DNA of 64,000 nucleotides from Pirellulaceae bacterium (GTDB lineage Bacteria; Planctomycetota; Planctomycetia; Pirellulales; Pirellulaceae), in contig JAHBXT010000004.1 in NCBI GenBank assembly GCA_019636385.1, forward strand, positions 124,001-188,000. Reading direction: 5' to 3'. Positions 26,806-35,963 of the stretch are shown one piece after another; position 1 is the first letter of the stretch; the number at the start of each line of letters is the position of its first letter. The notes beneath the pieces were generated by a model. That model searched no databases. It saw only the letters and a list, made by a program, of their open reading frames with translations, and was not told the origin of the DNA. Position numbers and translations under genes: made by a program.

Positions 26806-29013
26806 ATGGGCCAAATCATCACTTATTTGATTCCCGTTTTGGGGGTAGCCGCTCTGGTTTTTATGTACCAAAAAGCGGTGTGGGTAGGACAACAGGATGA
26901 CGGCGACGAACGGATGAAGCGCATCGGCAAGAGCGTTGCCGAGGGTGCCATGGCTTTCCTGAAAGCCGAATACAGCGTGTTGGTGGTCTTTGTAGCCATC
27001 GTAGCCGGACTGCTGGCCTATATGGGTAGCCGCGATCCCGTGAATTCGTCTCCACTGCTGGGGCTGTCGTTTGTTATGGGCGCGCTTTGTTCAGGACTGG
27101 CTGGCTTCATCGGTATGAAGATTGCCACCAAGGCAAACGTACGAACCGCCAACGCGGCCCGCACTAGTTTGGGTGGCGCTTTGCAAGTCGCCTTCTCCGG
27201 TGGATCGGTCATGGGAATGGCCGTAGTGGGTCTGGGTGTATTGGGTCTGAGCATCTTGTTTATTGTCTACAAAAACTTCGGCTGGGACATCAATCGCGTC
27301 ATCACAGTTCTGACCGGGTTCTCATTCGGTGCCTCGTCGATTGCTCTGTTTGCACGCGTCGGAGGTGGGATTTACACCAAGGCCGCCGATGTGGGAGCGG
27401 ACCTTGTGGGCAAGGTAGAAGCGGGCATTCCCGAAGACCACCCACTGAACCCCGCCACCATCGCTGACAATGTTGGTGACAACGTTGGCGACGTAGCCGG
27501 TATGGGCGCAGACCTGTTCGAGTCCTATGTTGGCGCCATCGTCGGCACGATGGTCTTGGGCGCATTGTTCATCGGCACACCAGGATTCGAGACCAATAAC
27601 ACCTGGGGAGGACTAAATGCGGTTATCCTCCCGCTACTACTGGCGGGCATTGGAATTTTGACCAGCATCATCGGCACGCGATTTGTCCGCGTAGATGAAG
27701 GCGGTGATCCTCACAAGGCGCTTAACCGTGGTGAATTGGTCGCCGCAGCGTTAATGCTGGTTGCTACGCTGGTGCTGACGTGGTGGTTGTTGCCAAGCTC
27801 GTGGCAAGTAAAATCAACCACCAATCCAGACTTAGTGACTACCTATTCTTCGATGGGTGCGTTCTTTGCGGTCATCCTGGGGTTAGCTTCCGGCCTGGCA
27901 ATTGGCTATGTCACTGAGTTCTATACCGGCACCGGCACAAAGCCGGTGCGCGGCATCGTCAATCAGTCGTTGACTGGCACAGCCACCAATATCATCTCTG
28001 GCCTGGGCGTGGGCATGCAGTCTACAGCCATCCCCATTTTGATTCTGGCTGCCGCAATCATCGGTGCCTACGAGTTCGCAGGCCTATACGGAATCGCCAT
28101 CGCGGCTGTGGGCATGTTGTCCAATACCGGTATTCAACTGGCCATCGACGCGTACGGCCCCATTTCCGATAACGCCGGTGGCATCGCGGAGATGAGCAAA
28201 CTGCCCAAGGAAGTCCGCAAGCGGACCGACAAACTGGATGCCGTTGGTAATACCACCGCCGCGATCGGCAAGGGGTTTGCCATCGGTTCAGCCGCCCTAA
28301 CCGCATTGGCGTTGTTCGCCGCCTATATGGCCAGCGCCGGCATTACCACAATCGATATAGCCCAGCCACGCGTGACTGCCGGTCTATTGATCGGTGGTAT
28401 GTTGCCGTTCTTGTTCTCGTCGTTGGCCATGGCCGCCGTCGGTCGCGCCGCGATGGATATGATTCAGGAAGTCCGCCGGCAATTTGCAAACATTCCTGAA
28501 CTGAAGGCTGCTTTGGAAGTCATGCGGCGCAACGATGGCAAGAACGTCGAAGACTGGAGTGAAGTTGATCGACGCACATTCGATGCCGCTGATGGCAAGG
28601 CGGAATACGGCAAGTGCGTGGCCATTTCGACTAAGGCTTCGATTCGTGAAATGATCGTGCCCGGACTATTGGCCGTAATAGCCCCGGTGTTTGTTGGCTT
28701 CACTGGCGGCCCCGAAATGCTGGGCGGTCTATTGGCCGGTGTAACTGTCTGTGGCGTGCTGTTAGCTCTATTTCAATCCAACGCGGGCGGTGCTTGGGAT
28801 AACGCCAAGAAAATGTTTGAAGAGGGCGTGGAAATCCAAGGTCAGACTTACTACAAGGGGTCTGATCCGCACAAGGCAGCAGTGGTAGGCGACACCGTGG
28901 GTGATCCCTTCAAAGATACATCGGGTCCATCGCTGAACATTCTGCTGAAGCTGATGTCCGTTGTGGCTCTGGTCATCGCGCCAATTCTGAAGTTGTGGTG
29001 GGCCAGTATCTAA
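26806..29013 (+). CDS. hppA: Membrane-bound ion-pumping pyrophosphatase HppA (K+-dependent type)
   Basis: The 735-residue, ~16-span protein has the PPi-site motifs D-V-G-A-D-L-V-G-K, D-N-V-G-D-N-V-G-D-V-A-G, D-A-Y-G-P-I-S-D-N-A-G-G, and G-D-T-V-G-D-P-F-K-D-T. The G-N-T-T-A-A segment has Ala where potassium-independent enzymes have Lys, so this is the K+-dependent class. It couples PPi hydrolysis to export of H+ or Na+; the sequence features I can check do not decide between them. Monocistronic; its end overlaps the convergent EamA gene by 41 bases. Confidence 0.95.
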   Translation: MGQIITYLIPVLGVAALVFMYQKAVWVGQQDDGDERMKRIGKSVAEGAMAFLKAEYSVLVVFVAIVAGLLAYMGSRDPVNSSPLLGLSFVMGALCSGLAGFIGMKIATKANVRTANAARTSLGGALQVAFSGGSVMGMAVVGLGVLGLSILFIVYKNFGWDINRVITVLTGFSFGASSIALFARVGGGIYTKAADVGADLVGKVEAGIPEDHPLNPATIADNVGDNVGDVAGMGADLFESYVGAIVGTMVLGALFIGTPGFETNNTWGGLNAVILPLLLAGIGILTSIIGTRFVRVDEGGDPHKALNRGELVAAALMLVATLVLTWWLLPSSWQVKSTTNPDLVTTYSSMGAFFAVILGLASGLAIGYVTEFYTGTGTKPVRGIVNQSLTGTATNIISGLGVGMQSTAIPILILAAAIIGAYEFAGLYGIAIAAVGMLSNTGIQLAIDAYGPISDNAGGIAEMSKLPKEVRKRTDKLDAVGNTTAAIGKGFAIGSAALTALALFAAYMASAGITTIDIAQPRVTAGLLIGGMLPFLFSSLAMAAVGRAAMDMIQEVRRQFANIPELKAALEVMRRNDGKNVEDWSEVDRRTFDAADGKAEYGKCVAISTKASIREMIVPGLLAVIAPVFVGFTGGPEMLGGLLAGVTVCGVLLALFQSNAGGAWDNAKKMFEEGVEIQGQTYYKGSDPHKAAVVGDTVGDPFKDTSGPSLNILLKLMSVVALVIAPILKLWWASI

Positions 29014-29905
29014 CTAACAATCCGCACAAGATCATGCCGCCTCCGGCCCATGTCCACCAGGGCGGGGCTTGATAGCCAGCATGATTGTGCCAGGCAAGGT
29101 AGACCCACACTGGTAACAGGATTGGTTCCAACAGCGTAATGATCGAGGCCTCTGGACTGCTGACCGTTCGCAAGCCGCGAGCAAACAGAATGTAGGGCAG
29201 TCCAATCTGCACCGCTCCAAACAGCACCAGCACGACGTAGGTCTGTAACGGTACTCCCATGGATTCTGCCTCCCACTTCTGCCCCCACACCCACGGCAGC
29301 AACAGCAGCACCGTAGCCGCTTGATTGAGCATCATCAGCCAAGCTGAATCAAGTACCCGCAGAATTCTCAGGTGCAATACCACTCCGGCAAAGGCTACTC
29401 CGGCCAGTATTCCCAGTAACGTTGCACGCAGCGCGCTACCGCCACTCAGCTCCATAATCAAGATTAACATCACACCCGCCAGACAGCATCCGAACATCCG
29501 CAGGTCGGGCGGCGTCACCCGTTCGCCAAACCAGCACACGCCAGCCAGCATAACCCATGCCGGTGCCAGATATTGAAGCCAAATAGCGTTGGCGGCCGGG
29601 CCGTGCACCATGGCTGACAGAAAGGCCCACACCATCAGTGCAAAGCTCAAGCACATCGTGGGCAAACCCCGATGCCACTGTGGCCTGCGAACCCACGGCA
29701 CCAACACCAGCGCTGCAAACAGGCTGCGCCAAAAAGCCAGCATCAAACCGCGCATTTCTGCTGGCCAGCCATCAAACCACGGCGACTTGGCAAATAGTCC
29801 GCCAGTACTCCACAGTAGCGCCGCAGCTACAATCAGCAGCCGGCCGCGCCACATCGACTGGGCGTTCGCTGGCTTGGCATCTGCGTCGCGGGCGGTTTTA
29901 AGCAT
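28973..29905 (-). CDS. EamA/DMT-superfamily transporter
   Basis: This ~310-residue protein has ten predicted spans in two EamA repeats. The first opens A-A-A-L-L-W-S-T-G-G-L-F-A-K, and the second half has the typical S-P-E-A-S-I-I-T-L-L-E-P-I motif. Members export amino acids, nucleobases or other metabolites; the substrate cannot be inferred. The start is uncertain: ATG at 29905 is used, ATG at 29854 and TTG at 29941 are alternatives. The 3' end overlaps hppA tail to tail. Confidence 0.88.
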   Translation of the reverse strand: MLKTARDADAKPANAQSMWRGRLLIVAAALLWSTGGLFAKSPWFDGWPAEMRGLMLAFWRSLFAALVLVPWVRRPQWHRGLPTMCLSFALMVWAFLSAMVHGPAANAIWLQYLAPAWVMLAGVCWFGERVTPPDLRMFGCCLAGVMLILIMELSGGSALRATLLGILAGVAFAGVVLHLRILRVLDSAWLMMLNQAATVLLLLPWVWGQKWEAESMGVPLQTYVVLVLFGAVQIGLPYILFARGLRTVSSPEASIITLLEPILLPVWVYLAWHNHAGYQAPPWWTWAGGGMILCGLLVRYWPTTTSELAR

Positions 29906-30167
29906 CTGTACCCAAATAGTTTGGTACAACTGAAGAATCAAACATGGATCTACAGCACTTACAGGATGATCGTCGTTCCCAAATCCAGGGTGAAGAAATC
30001 ACTGAGTAAACCATCGGTTGTCCGTTCGAAGTCATCAGTGAGTTGGGCACCGGCAATCCGCAACTCGAATACAACCGACTCACGCACACAAGTGCTTCTA
30101 TCAGCGACATGCAATCTCCGGTCCATCAATGTTCATTCATTTTTGTCGAAAACTTGTGCATGAGTGC

Positions 30168-33100
30168 TTACTCACCGCTTACTCGTGGTGAAGTAGATCG
30201 AGTTACCAACAGTGCGACCAAGATTAACAGCAGATGCACCGTCACCGTCACAATCAGCGCATACACCACGCTCTTATTAAATCCGTAAGTATGTAGACCG
30301 ATACCCAACAGGTTGGTGCCGAACCAGGACCAAGCTGTGACGATGTTGCCCAGTAGTGCCAGAATCGAAAACCCTCGCAGTCCAACCAGCTTGTCCCAGC
30401 GGGCGTGTAGCACAACCGCATTCCACATCACGATCATCAGCGCCCCATTCTCTTTGGGATCCCAACCCCAGAACCGGCCCCAGCTATCATCGGCCCACAG
30501 GCCGCCGAGCACTGTGCCCACAAAGCTGAACAAGATGCCAAAGCAGATCGAAAAGTAGCCCATGCGGTACATCTGCTGTTGGAACTGCGCGGACTGCGAC
30601 TGCTGCGATACGCTCAGCTCCTGACGGTGGCGAACCATCATATGAACGAGGGCGGCGGCTCCAAAAAAACCACCGAGGAACGTAGCGGCGTAACCCGCGT
30701 TAATGGCCACCACGTGAGTTGACAGCCAAAACTGGGTATCCAGCACCGCCATCAACACATGCAGCGTATCGCCACGATCTAGGCTGCGAGCGATGGCCAG
30801 TGTGATGACTCCGATTAGCGCGGCCACAATATTAGCCACGCCGATGCGATAGATCAGCTCCAGTACCAGGCACACCAGCACGCAGGCCCAGCCGATAAAG
30901 ATCGCTGTCGAATATAGATTCGTAATAGGCGCACGCCCGGAAATGTACATGCGAGCCACCAGCATCAGAGTGTGAATGACAAAGACACCCAACAGTAAGC
31001 CGAATGAAACGTGTCGAATGTTGTACTTCGGATATCCAAAAGAAACGAAGGTCAGTACCAATGCCAGAAGATATAAACCGATCCCTAAGGCTGTTGGATT
31101 AACCTGATTGAGACGACTCTCAGCCGAAGCCTTGGCCAAGTGCGACCCGGCTACTGTATTAGCAATCGTCTGCTGGTACTTGCGTACCGCACTATTGATC
31201 TCTTGCGGTTTCTGTGCGTGCATCGCAGCCAACACCTGCTCAAACGCTTCGACGACAGGCGTCGTCGGCTTGCCACGTACCATGTCCAGAATCGACTGGA
31301 ATCGCGCAGGGCCGAAGGCCGACCAAGCGGACTCTGGACTAGCGGGTTGATTGGGTGCAGATTCCAAGGACGGTCCGGTGACCGCAGGTCCATCCGCAGG
31401 CGGCAGGAACGCCGGCGGGTGCATCGACTGGACAATCCGATAACGCTGGTTCAGTTGGTCCAATTCTGCCATCACGCGTCTGACCCCTTCTGGGTCGTTG
31501 GCGTTGTCGATCTTGGGCAGCGACGGTGTCTCGTACGCTGCGGTCAGCAGTTCGTAGGTGGTAAACTTCTGATACATTTCCGAAATTTTTTGCTCGCGAA
31601 AATTGAGCGGTTCTTGCTTCTTGGATTTCTCGCGCAGTACGTCAATCTGCTTAAAAAATTCCTCCCGATTGGCATTGATTTCGTTGTAGCTATAACGATA
31701 GCTGGCGCGCTCCTCCAGTTTCAACAGATCGCGGACCTCTTTGGTATAAACGCGGATGATCTGTGCATCGCGAGTCCAAGGCAAATCCACCAGCATGGCC
31801 ATGAGCCACTCGACGCGATGCCGCCGATTACCGTCGGCGTCCTTTATGTAGCTGCTACCGCCAAAGATGGGTTCACTGAGCGTCTGCAGCAAATTGGCTG
31901 CCACTGTATCGGCGGGCTTGATGCGGCCTTCATGTTGTACCGGCAGCCTGGCAACTGCTGTCCAGTCTATGTCGGACACACCCGATGTGGGCTGGCGCAA
32001 ACTGTAGCCTCCAGCCAATGCCGCAATCAGCACTCCCAGTCCGATCGCCAGCCAAGCACCCAGCGACCGATACTCTTGACCAGCCAAGACGTTTTGCTCG
32101 CGAGCCGCGCGACCAGCAAACCGCAGAAACGTGCCACTGAAGTGATGCAACATGCCAATCATGACCATCATGCAGCACACGTAAGGGATCATCCAGCCAG
32201 CATTGCGAACGACCTGCAGACCGGTACCTTCACCCATGCGACCATCACGAAACATTTGCGGATTGTATTCGCTCTGGTAGAACGTCTCGCCGCCAAAGCG
32301 AATTGGATTGTTCATCCATGTCTTCTCAGTGATCTCCTCGCCAGTGCGCGGATTCTTGATATGAATGAGCGATGAATAATCGCGAGCCGTCTCGCTGCCG
32401 CTGTAATTCTCACGCACGACGTCTTTTAAATGGACATAGTAATCCTTGTAGTCGCGGCGAAATCGCAGCGATAGCTCGAAAGGCACACCGCCGATGCTCA
32501 GGCGTTCGTGTTCATCAACACCGCCATTGAAGATTTGTTGAGCATCATTGCGATACTGTGTAAGCAGGACGGAACCGATCGGCTGGCGTGACTGGCGATC
32601 AAGCAGCGTCACATAAGCCGACACCAGATTAACGCTGGACGAAGCGCCACCGCTGGTCTGTGTTTCGACGGCTTCATACTCCAGCCCCAAGCCGACAGTA
32701 GCCAAATTAGCGCTACCTGGCTTGATCGGTTTCAAATTGCTATTGGCCATCCAGCGATCGATGCGCACGATGCACGGTAACTGCGGATCGTCGATTACGC
32801 CATCACGGCGCAGAGCGCGGCGAATCAGCGCATAGGGAATGGCCTGCACGCGATCTTCTTCGGGATTGCTGGTATCAATGAAGGCGATTTCGGTTTCTTC
32901 CATGCGATAGGCCATATTGGTCTGCTCGCCTTCGATCAACGTCATCCGTTGCTCGACTTGTCGATCACCGAACACGAATTGACCGACCATCAATAAAGCC
33001 ACGCCGACATGAATCAGCATGTTGCCGCCGCGCTTGCCAAACAACAGATTCAGGCCAGCCAGCACAACGTAACTGGCGATGGTGGCCTGCAATAATTGCC

Positions 33101-33788
33101 AGACGATACGCAATCCAGGATCGTCCATGCGCGCCGACTGGCCACCCAGCAGCACGATAGCGGTCAGCGCGGCTAGAATCGCCACGCCACCCCACAGGCA
33201 CCAGCGCACCAGCGCCGGCAGATGGCTGGCAACAAACGCGTACACACCCGCCGCAACAGTCAATATGACCAACCCGATTCTCAGCAGCGACCATAACTGA
33301 TCGTAACTGATCGGTGGTCGCCCTTGTAAGCCTTCTGACGCATGCCCCGACATGATGACCGCCGTCACCAGTCCAGCGCCTAACAGGCTCACCACTAGTC
33401 CTGATGTTAATCGTGCGCCTGTGGCATGAATTGAAAAGCGCGTCGTCTTGGCAGCGATCAAATTGATCATCAGCGCCAAACCAATGGCCGCACCGCCCGG
33501 AAACGGAAACCCACCTGTCAGCGGTTTGTGTTCGTGGATTGTTTGAGGCACGAACACATCCAGCGGTATCCAGGCCAGCCAGGAGTTGAAATATTGGCGC
33601 TTGACCTGCACCAACGTCTCTTCGTCTTGGGCCAACGTGCCAAACAGGACAATGAAGATGCCCAAGGTGAACAGCACAACAGTTATTTTCAGCGACCCAA
33701 GGGCCTTCAGTAACGCATATGGACCGGACCAAGTGACCGTCCGCGCCTGGCTGGTTGAACCAACACTGGTCCAAGTTCCCGTTGACAT
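30168..33788 (-). CDS. ccsBA: Cytochrome c synthase, CcsB (ResB)-CcsA (ResC) fusion
   Basis: The 1206-residue protein joins a ResB/CcsB-like N-terminal part (spans from ~residue 25, L-G-S-L-K-I-T-V-V-L-F, and a large external domain) to a CcsA-like C-terminal part. CcsA carries the haem-handling W-G-R-F-W-G-W-D-P-K-E-N motif. Between them (about 640-880) lies a hydrophilic external insert rich in Glu/Lys. The complex exports haem and attaches it to apocytochromes c. ATG at 33788 has AGGAG eight bases upstream; the TTG at 33830 does not. The window also encodes c-type cytochromes (49653, 57006) as clients. Confidence 0.92.
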   Translation of the reverse strand: MSTGTWTSVGSTSQARTVTWSGPYALLKALGSLKITVVLFTLGIFIVLFGTLAQDEETLVQVKRQYFNSWLAWIPLDVFVPQTIHEHKPLTGGFPFPGGAAIGLALMINLIAAKTTRFSIHATGARLTSGLVVSLLGAGLVTAVIMSGHASEGLQGRPPISYDQLWSLLRIGLVILTVAAGVYAFVASHLPALVRWCLWGGVAILAALTAIVLLGGQSARMDDPGLRIVWQLLQATIASYVVLAGLNLLFGKRGGNMLIHVGVALLMVGQFVFGDRQVEQRMTLIEGEQTNMAYRMEETEIAFIDTSNPEEDRVQAIPYALIRRALRRDGVIDDPQLPCIVRIDRWMANSNLKPIKPGSANLATVGLGLEYEAVETQTSGGASSSVNLVSAYVTLLDRQSRQPIGSVLLTQYRNDAQQIFNGGVDEHERLSIGGVPFELSLRFRRDYKDYYVHLKDVVRENYSGSETARDYSSLIHIKNPRTGEEITEKTWMNNPIRFGGETFYQSEYNPQMFRDGRMGEGTGLQVVRNAGWMIPYVCCMMVMIGMLHHFSGTFLRFAGRAAREQNVLAGQEYRSLGAWLAIGLGVLIAALAGGYSLRQPTSGVSDIDWTAVARLPVQHEGRIKPADTVAANLLQTLSEPIFGGSSYIKDADGNRRHRVEWLMAMLVDLPWTRDAQIIRVYTKEVRDLLKLEERASYRYSYNEINANREEFFKQIDVLREKSKKQEPLNFREQKISEMYQKFTTYELLTAAYETPSLPKIDNANDPEGVRRVMAELDQLNQRYRIVQSMHPPAFLPPADGPAVTGPSLESAPNQPASPESAWSAFGPARFQSILDMVRGKPTTPVVEAFEQVLAAMHAQKPQEINSAVRKYQQTIANTVAGSHLAKASAESRLNQVNPTALGIGLYLLALVLTFVSFGYPKYNIRHVSFGLLLGVFVIHTLMLVARMYISGRAPITNLYSTAIFIGWACVLVCLVLELIYRIGVANIVAALIGVITLAIARSLDRGDTLHVLMAVLDTQFWLSTHVVAINAGYAATFLGGFFGAAALVHMMVRHRQELSVSQQSQSAQFQQQMYRMGYFSICFGILFSFVGTVLGGLWADDSWGRFWGWDPKENGALMIVMWNAVVLHARWDKLVGLRGFSILALLGNIVTAWSWFGTNLLGIGLHTYGFNKSVVYALIVTVTVHLLLILVALLVTRSTSPRVSGE

Positions 33789-33871
33789 GTCGATGGCTCC
33801 TTGGCTTCTTTGATAGACCGAAAAACTCAAACCCGTTTACATAGCAGCTAACTACTCGATGGACATCGCTC

Positions 33872-35044
33872 TCACCACGACAACGAACCGACAAACTGGT
33901 CCAGCGCTGCCCCGTGCGATTCGATTAGCGATCGAGCCCCGGTCATTTTGACAAACAGACTCTCTTGCTGGCCAAGCGGAATCACAGCCACTCGAATGGC
34001 CGATTGTGGATCGTCACCTACTATGGTAAAGCAACGGTACTCCGCCTGCTGGACCTGTCCGGTCGCCGCCGCTTGCAGTACTTGCTGGACGCGCTCGGGA
34101 GTCGCCTCGGCGCCGACCTGTTGCAGCCACATGCCGACCGACTGCTCGATCTGGCCACCTGCGGTCGATACCGTGATTGTGGCTTGCAAGTCGCCCTCGA
34201 CAATCTCGAACATTGCCAAGCGGATGCCGGTGGCGGGCTGCTCCTTCCATCCATCGGGCACAGTGTAGTTTAATTTTTGTCGCTCGGCGGGTGGAATAAC
34301 CGGTCCGGTCGCAGGACCGCTAGACGGATTGTCACTGGATTGCGCCGGAGTTGAAGTAGCCGGTGCACCTGCTGCAGCGGCGGCCTGGGCCTGCATTTGC
34401 TCTAAAAACGGTGCTCGCCCCATGCCTCCCATACCTCCGGCACCGCTCGCAGCCTGCTGGCCGTGCAAGCTGACGAAATAGGCTTTGGCGGTCGGACTGG
34501 AATGACTGGGTACTTCTTCTACATCACCCTGCATCTCTGACCACTCCTGGGGCGACAGACTCAGTTGCTGCCGCCAGCGATTAATGTTGTCTTTGAGGTA
34601 GGACTGCCACTGCTGGGCGTCCCCTGTGTTGGCTCCCAATTGAGTCAAGGTCGCGGTGGCACCGCTCGAGTGAGAGAATTGAGCATAGGTAATTTGGCGC
34701 ATTACTTTTTCGCTCCAGCCTTCGCCCAATTTCCAGTGCGGCGACCCATCGTCGCTGAAGGAAAGGGAACTACCGATCTGTCGGAACTGGTCGACCAGCC
34801 CCTGAACGCGTTCGGGATCGTCAGTCAGCTTCAGGAACCATGCGCTCTGCTTGTGAGGCACAATCATGCCCAGCATTTGAGTTGGCCGGGCCGGTGAAGC
34901 TTGCATGGCCTGTGAAGGTTGCTCGACGCTAGGCGTTTTCTTGGCGACCGTGTAGCTGCGAATCGCCGTATCTTCGCCGCAACCGCAGACCAGCAGCGTG
35001 AGGCAACTGGCAGCAAGTAATCGTCGGTATGTGATGGAAGACAT
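33872..35044 (-). CDS. Lipoprotein upstream of ccsBA, unknown function
   Basis: The 390-residue product starts with a lipoprotein signal (L-T-L-L-V-C-G-C-G) and a Pro/Ala/Gln-rich linker. Two globular parts are separated by a low-complexity Gly/Met and Ala stretch (G-G-M-G-G-M-G-R, then A-A-A-A-A-G-A-P). The C-terminal part (V-P-D-G-W-K-E-Q-P, then F-V-K-M-T-G) resembles fold elements of periplasmic stress or lipid-binding proteins but is not assignable. The ccsBA start lies 83 bases downstream, so a role in cytochrome maturation is possible. Confidence 0.72.
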   Translation of the reverse strand: MSSITYRRLLAASCLTLLVCGCGEDTAIRSYTVAKKTPSVEQPSQAMQASPARPTQMLGMIVPHKQSAWFLKLTDDPERVQGLVDQFRQIGSSLSFSDDGSPHWKLGEGWSEKVMRQITYAQFSHSSGATATLTQLGANTGDAQQWQSYLKDNINRWRQQLSLSPQEWSEMQGDVEEVPSHSSPTAKAYFVSLHGQQAASGAGGMGGMGRAPFLEQMQAQAAAAAGAPATSTPAQSSDNPSSGPATGPVIPPAERQKLNYTVPDGWKEQPATGIRLAMFEIVEGDLQATITVSTAGGQIEQSVGMWLQQVGAEATPERVQQVLQAAATGQVQQAEYRCFTIVGDDPQSAIRVAVIPLGQQESLFVKMTGARSLIESHGAALDQFVGSLSW

Positions 35045-35220
35045 CAAGTGAATTGATCCTGGGTAGTTGGCATCTTAGAAGTCTGACCTTCATTTTAGGT
35101 CCCCTGCCCCATTCTTGGCACCGCAAATTGCCTAGTAGCTTGTGTCGCCCAGAGGTTGGGGCTGCATCACACCCTACTACTACCGCCACCCAGAAGGTGT
35201 AGTCTGCAGAATGCTCTCAG

Positions 35221-35246
35221 TAGCCGCTGTCGTCGGCCAGACGGTG
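35221..35246 (-). repeat. REP-like palindromic repeat, copy
   Basis: On the minus strand it reads CACCGTCTGGCCGACGACAG, a variant of the window consensus CACCGTCTGGCGACGGTAGCT. It lies between two lipoprotein genes. Confidence 0.4.
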
Positions 35247-35307
35247 AAGGCTGCTGAATGCCCCCAATGGCCACGGTCACACAGTTGATGTAGCAGCTAC
35301 GGCTGCG

Positions 35308-35721
35308 TCAGTTCGTCCGCCGCTGCCAACGAAACTCGCTGGGCGTCCTAAGACCGCTCGAAGTCCCCTCTGAATCGCGCTGTGGCGACGACAAAGATGG
35401 GGCTGACAAGTCGCTTCGCAGCATATCCGGCAGACTGGACAGACGGCTGGTGGCCGAATCTTGAATTTGTCGAGCTAGTAGTTTTTCACTTTCCGCCAGG
35501 CGGACTTCGAGCTGCTGGGCGGTGCGTTCGGCAGTTTCACGCCGTTGGCGTTCGGCGCGGTATTCCGACAGCAGTCGGTTATTTTCGGTCTCCAACTGTT
35601 GTAACTGCTTCTTGCCGGTAAACACATTGCAGCCAGTGGCCGCAGGCAGCACGCCGCCTCCGGCCAAACACAGCATCAAGACACGAATCGGCCTGGAGAA
35701 CACCGCAGGCTTCCTTTCCAC
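35308..35721 (-). CDS. Small coiled-coil lipoprotein
   Basis: The 137-residue protein starts at GTG 35721. It has a lipoprotein signal ending A-A-T-G-C, then a coiled coil (about residues 38-85, with heptad-like L-x-x-L-E-x-E-x-x-R-L-L and A-E-R-T-A-Q-Q-L-E-V-R-L). A Ser/Pro-rich tail follows. No catalytic motif is seen. It may be a trimeric or dimeric envelope spacer protein (inference). Confidence 0.6.
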   Translation of the reverse strand: MERKPAVFSRPIRVLMLCLAGGGVLPAATGCNVFTGKKQLQQLETENNRLLSEYRAERQRRETAERTAQQLEVRLAESEKLLARQIQDSATSRLSSLPDMLRSDLSAPSLSSPQRDSEGTSSGLRTPSEFRWQRRTN

Positions 35722-35904
35722 AAGTTATTGTCTGTTTTCGCTCCGCGAAAAGACTCCCCATAATCTCGTTTCGCCCCGCCTGCGATGAACACTAACAAGA
35801 TATGCCACCTGCGGGTAGAGGGATTTTTGGTCACTACCCGGTCGGTCCATGCTAGCTATTGGACGACCGCTCATGCCCAGTCCACACTGCAGCTAGGGGG
35901 TTGT

Positions 35905-35929
35905 CCACCGTCTGGCGACCACAGGCTAC
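35905..35929 (+). repeat. REP-like palindromic repeat, copy
   Basis: CCACCGTCTGGCGACC matches the 5' half of the consensus; the 3' half diverges (ACAGGCTAC). It lies in the gap downstream of the tethered helix-turn-helix gene. Confidence 0.4.
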
Positions 35930-35963
35930 GACAGCGGCGGTCACTACTGGCCGGCTGCGAAGT

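Noticed and set aside
31140..32375. 411-codon plus-strand open frame
   Set aside because: It lies fully antisense within the ccsBA fusion, whose protein is clearly family-like; the antisense product has no recognisable fold.
32965..33894. 309-codon minus-strand open frame
   Set aside because: Same strand but shifted frame over ccsBA; the Cys/Arg/His-rich product is typical of an out-of-frame shadow.
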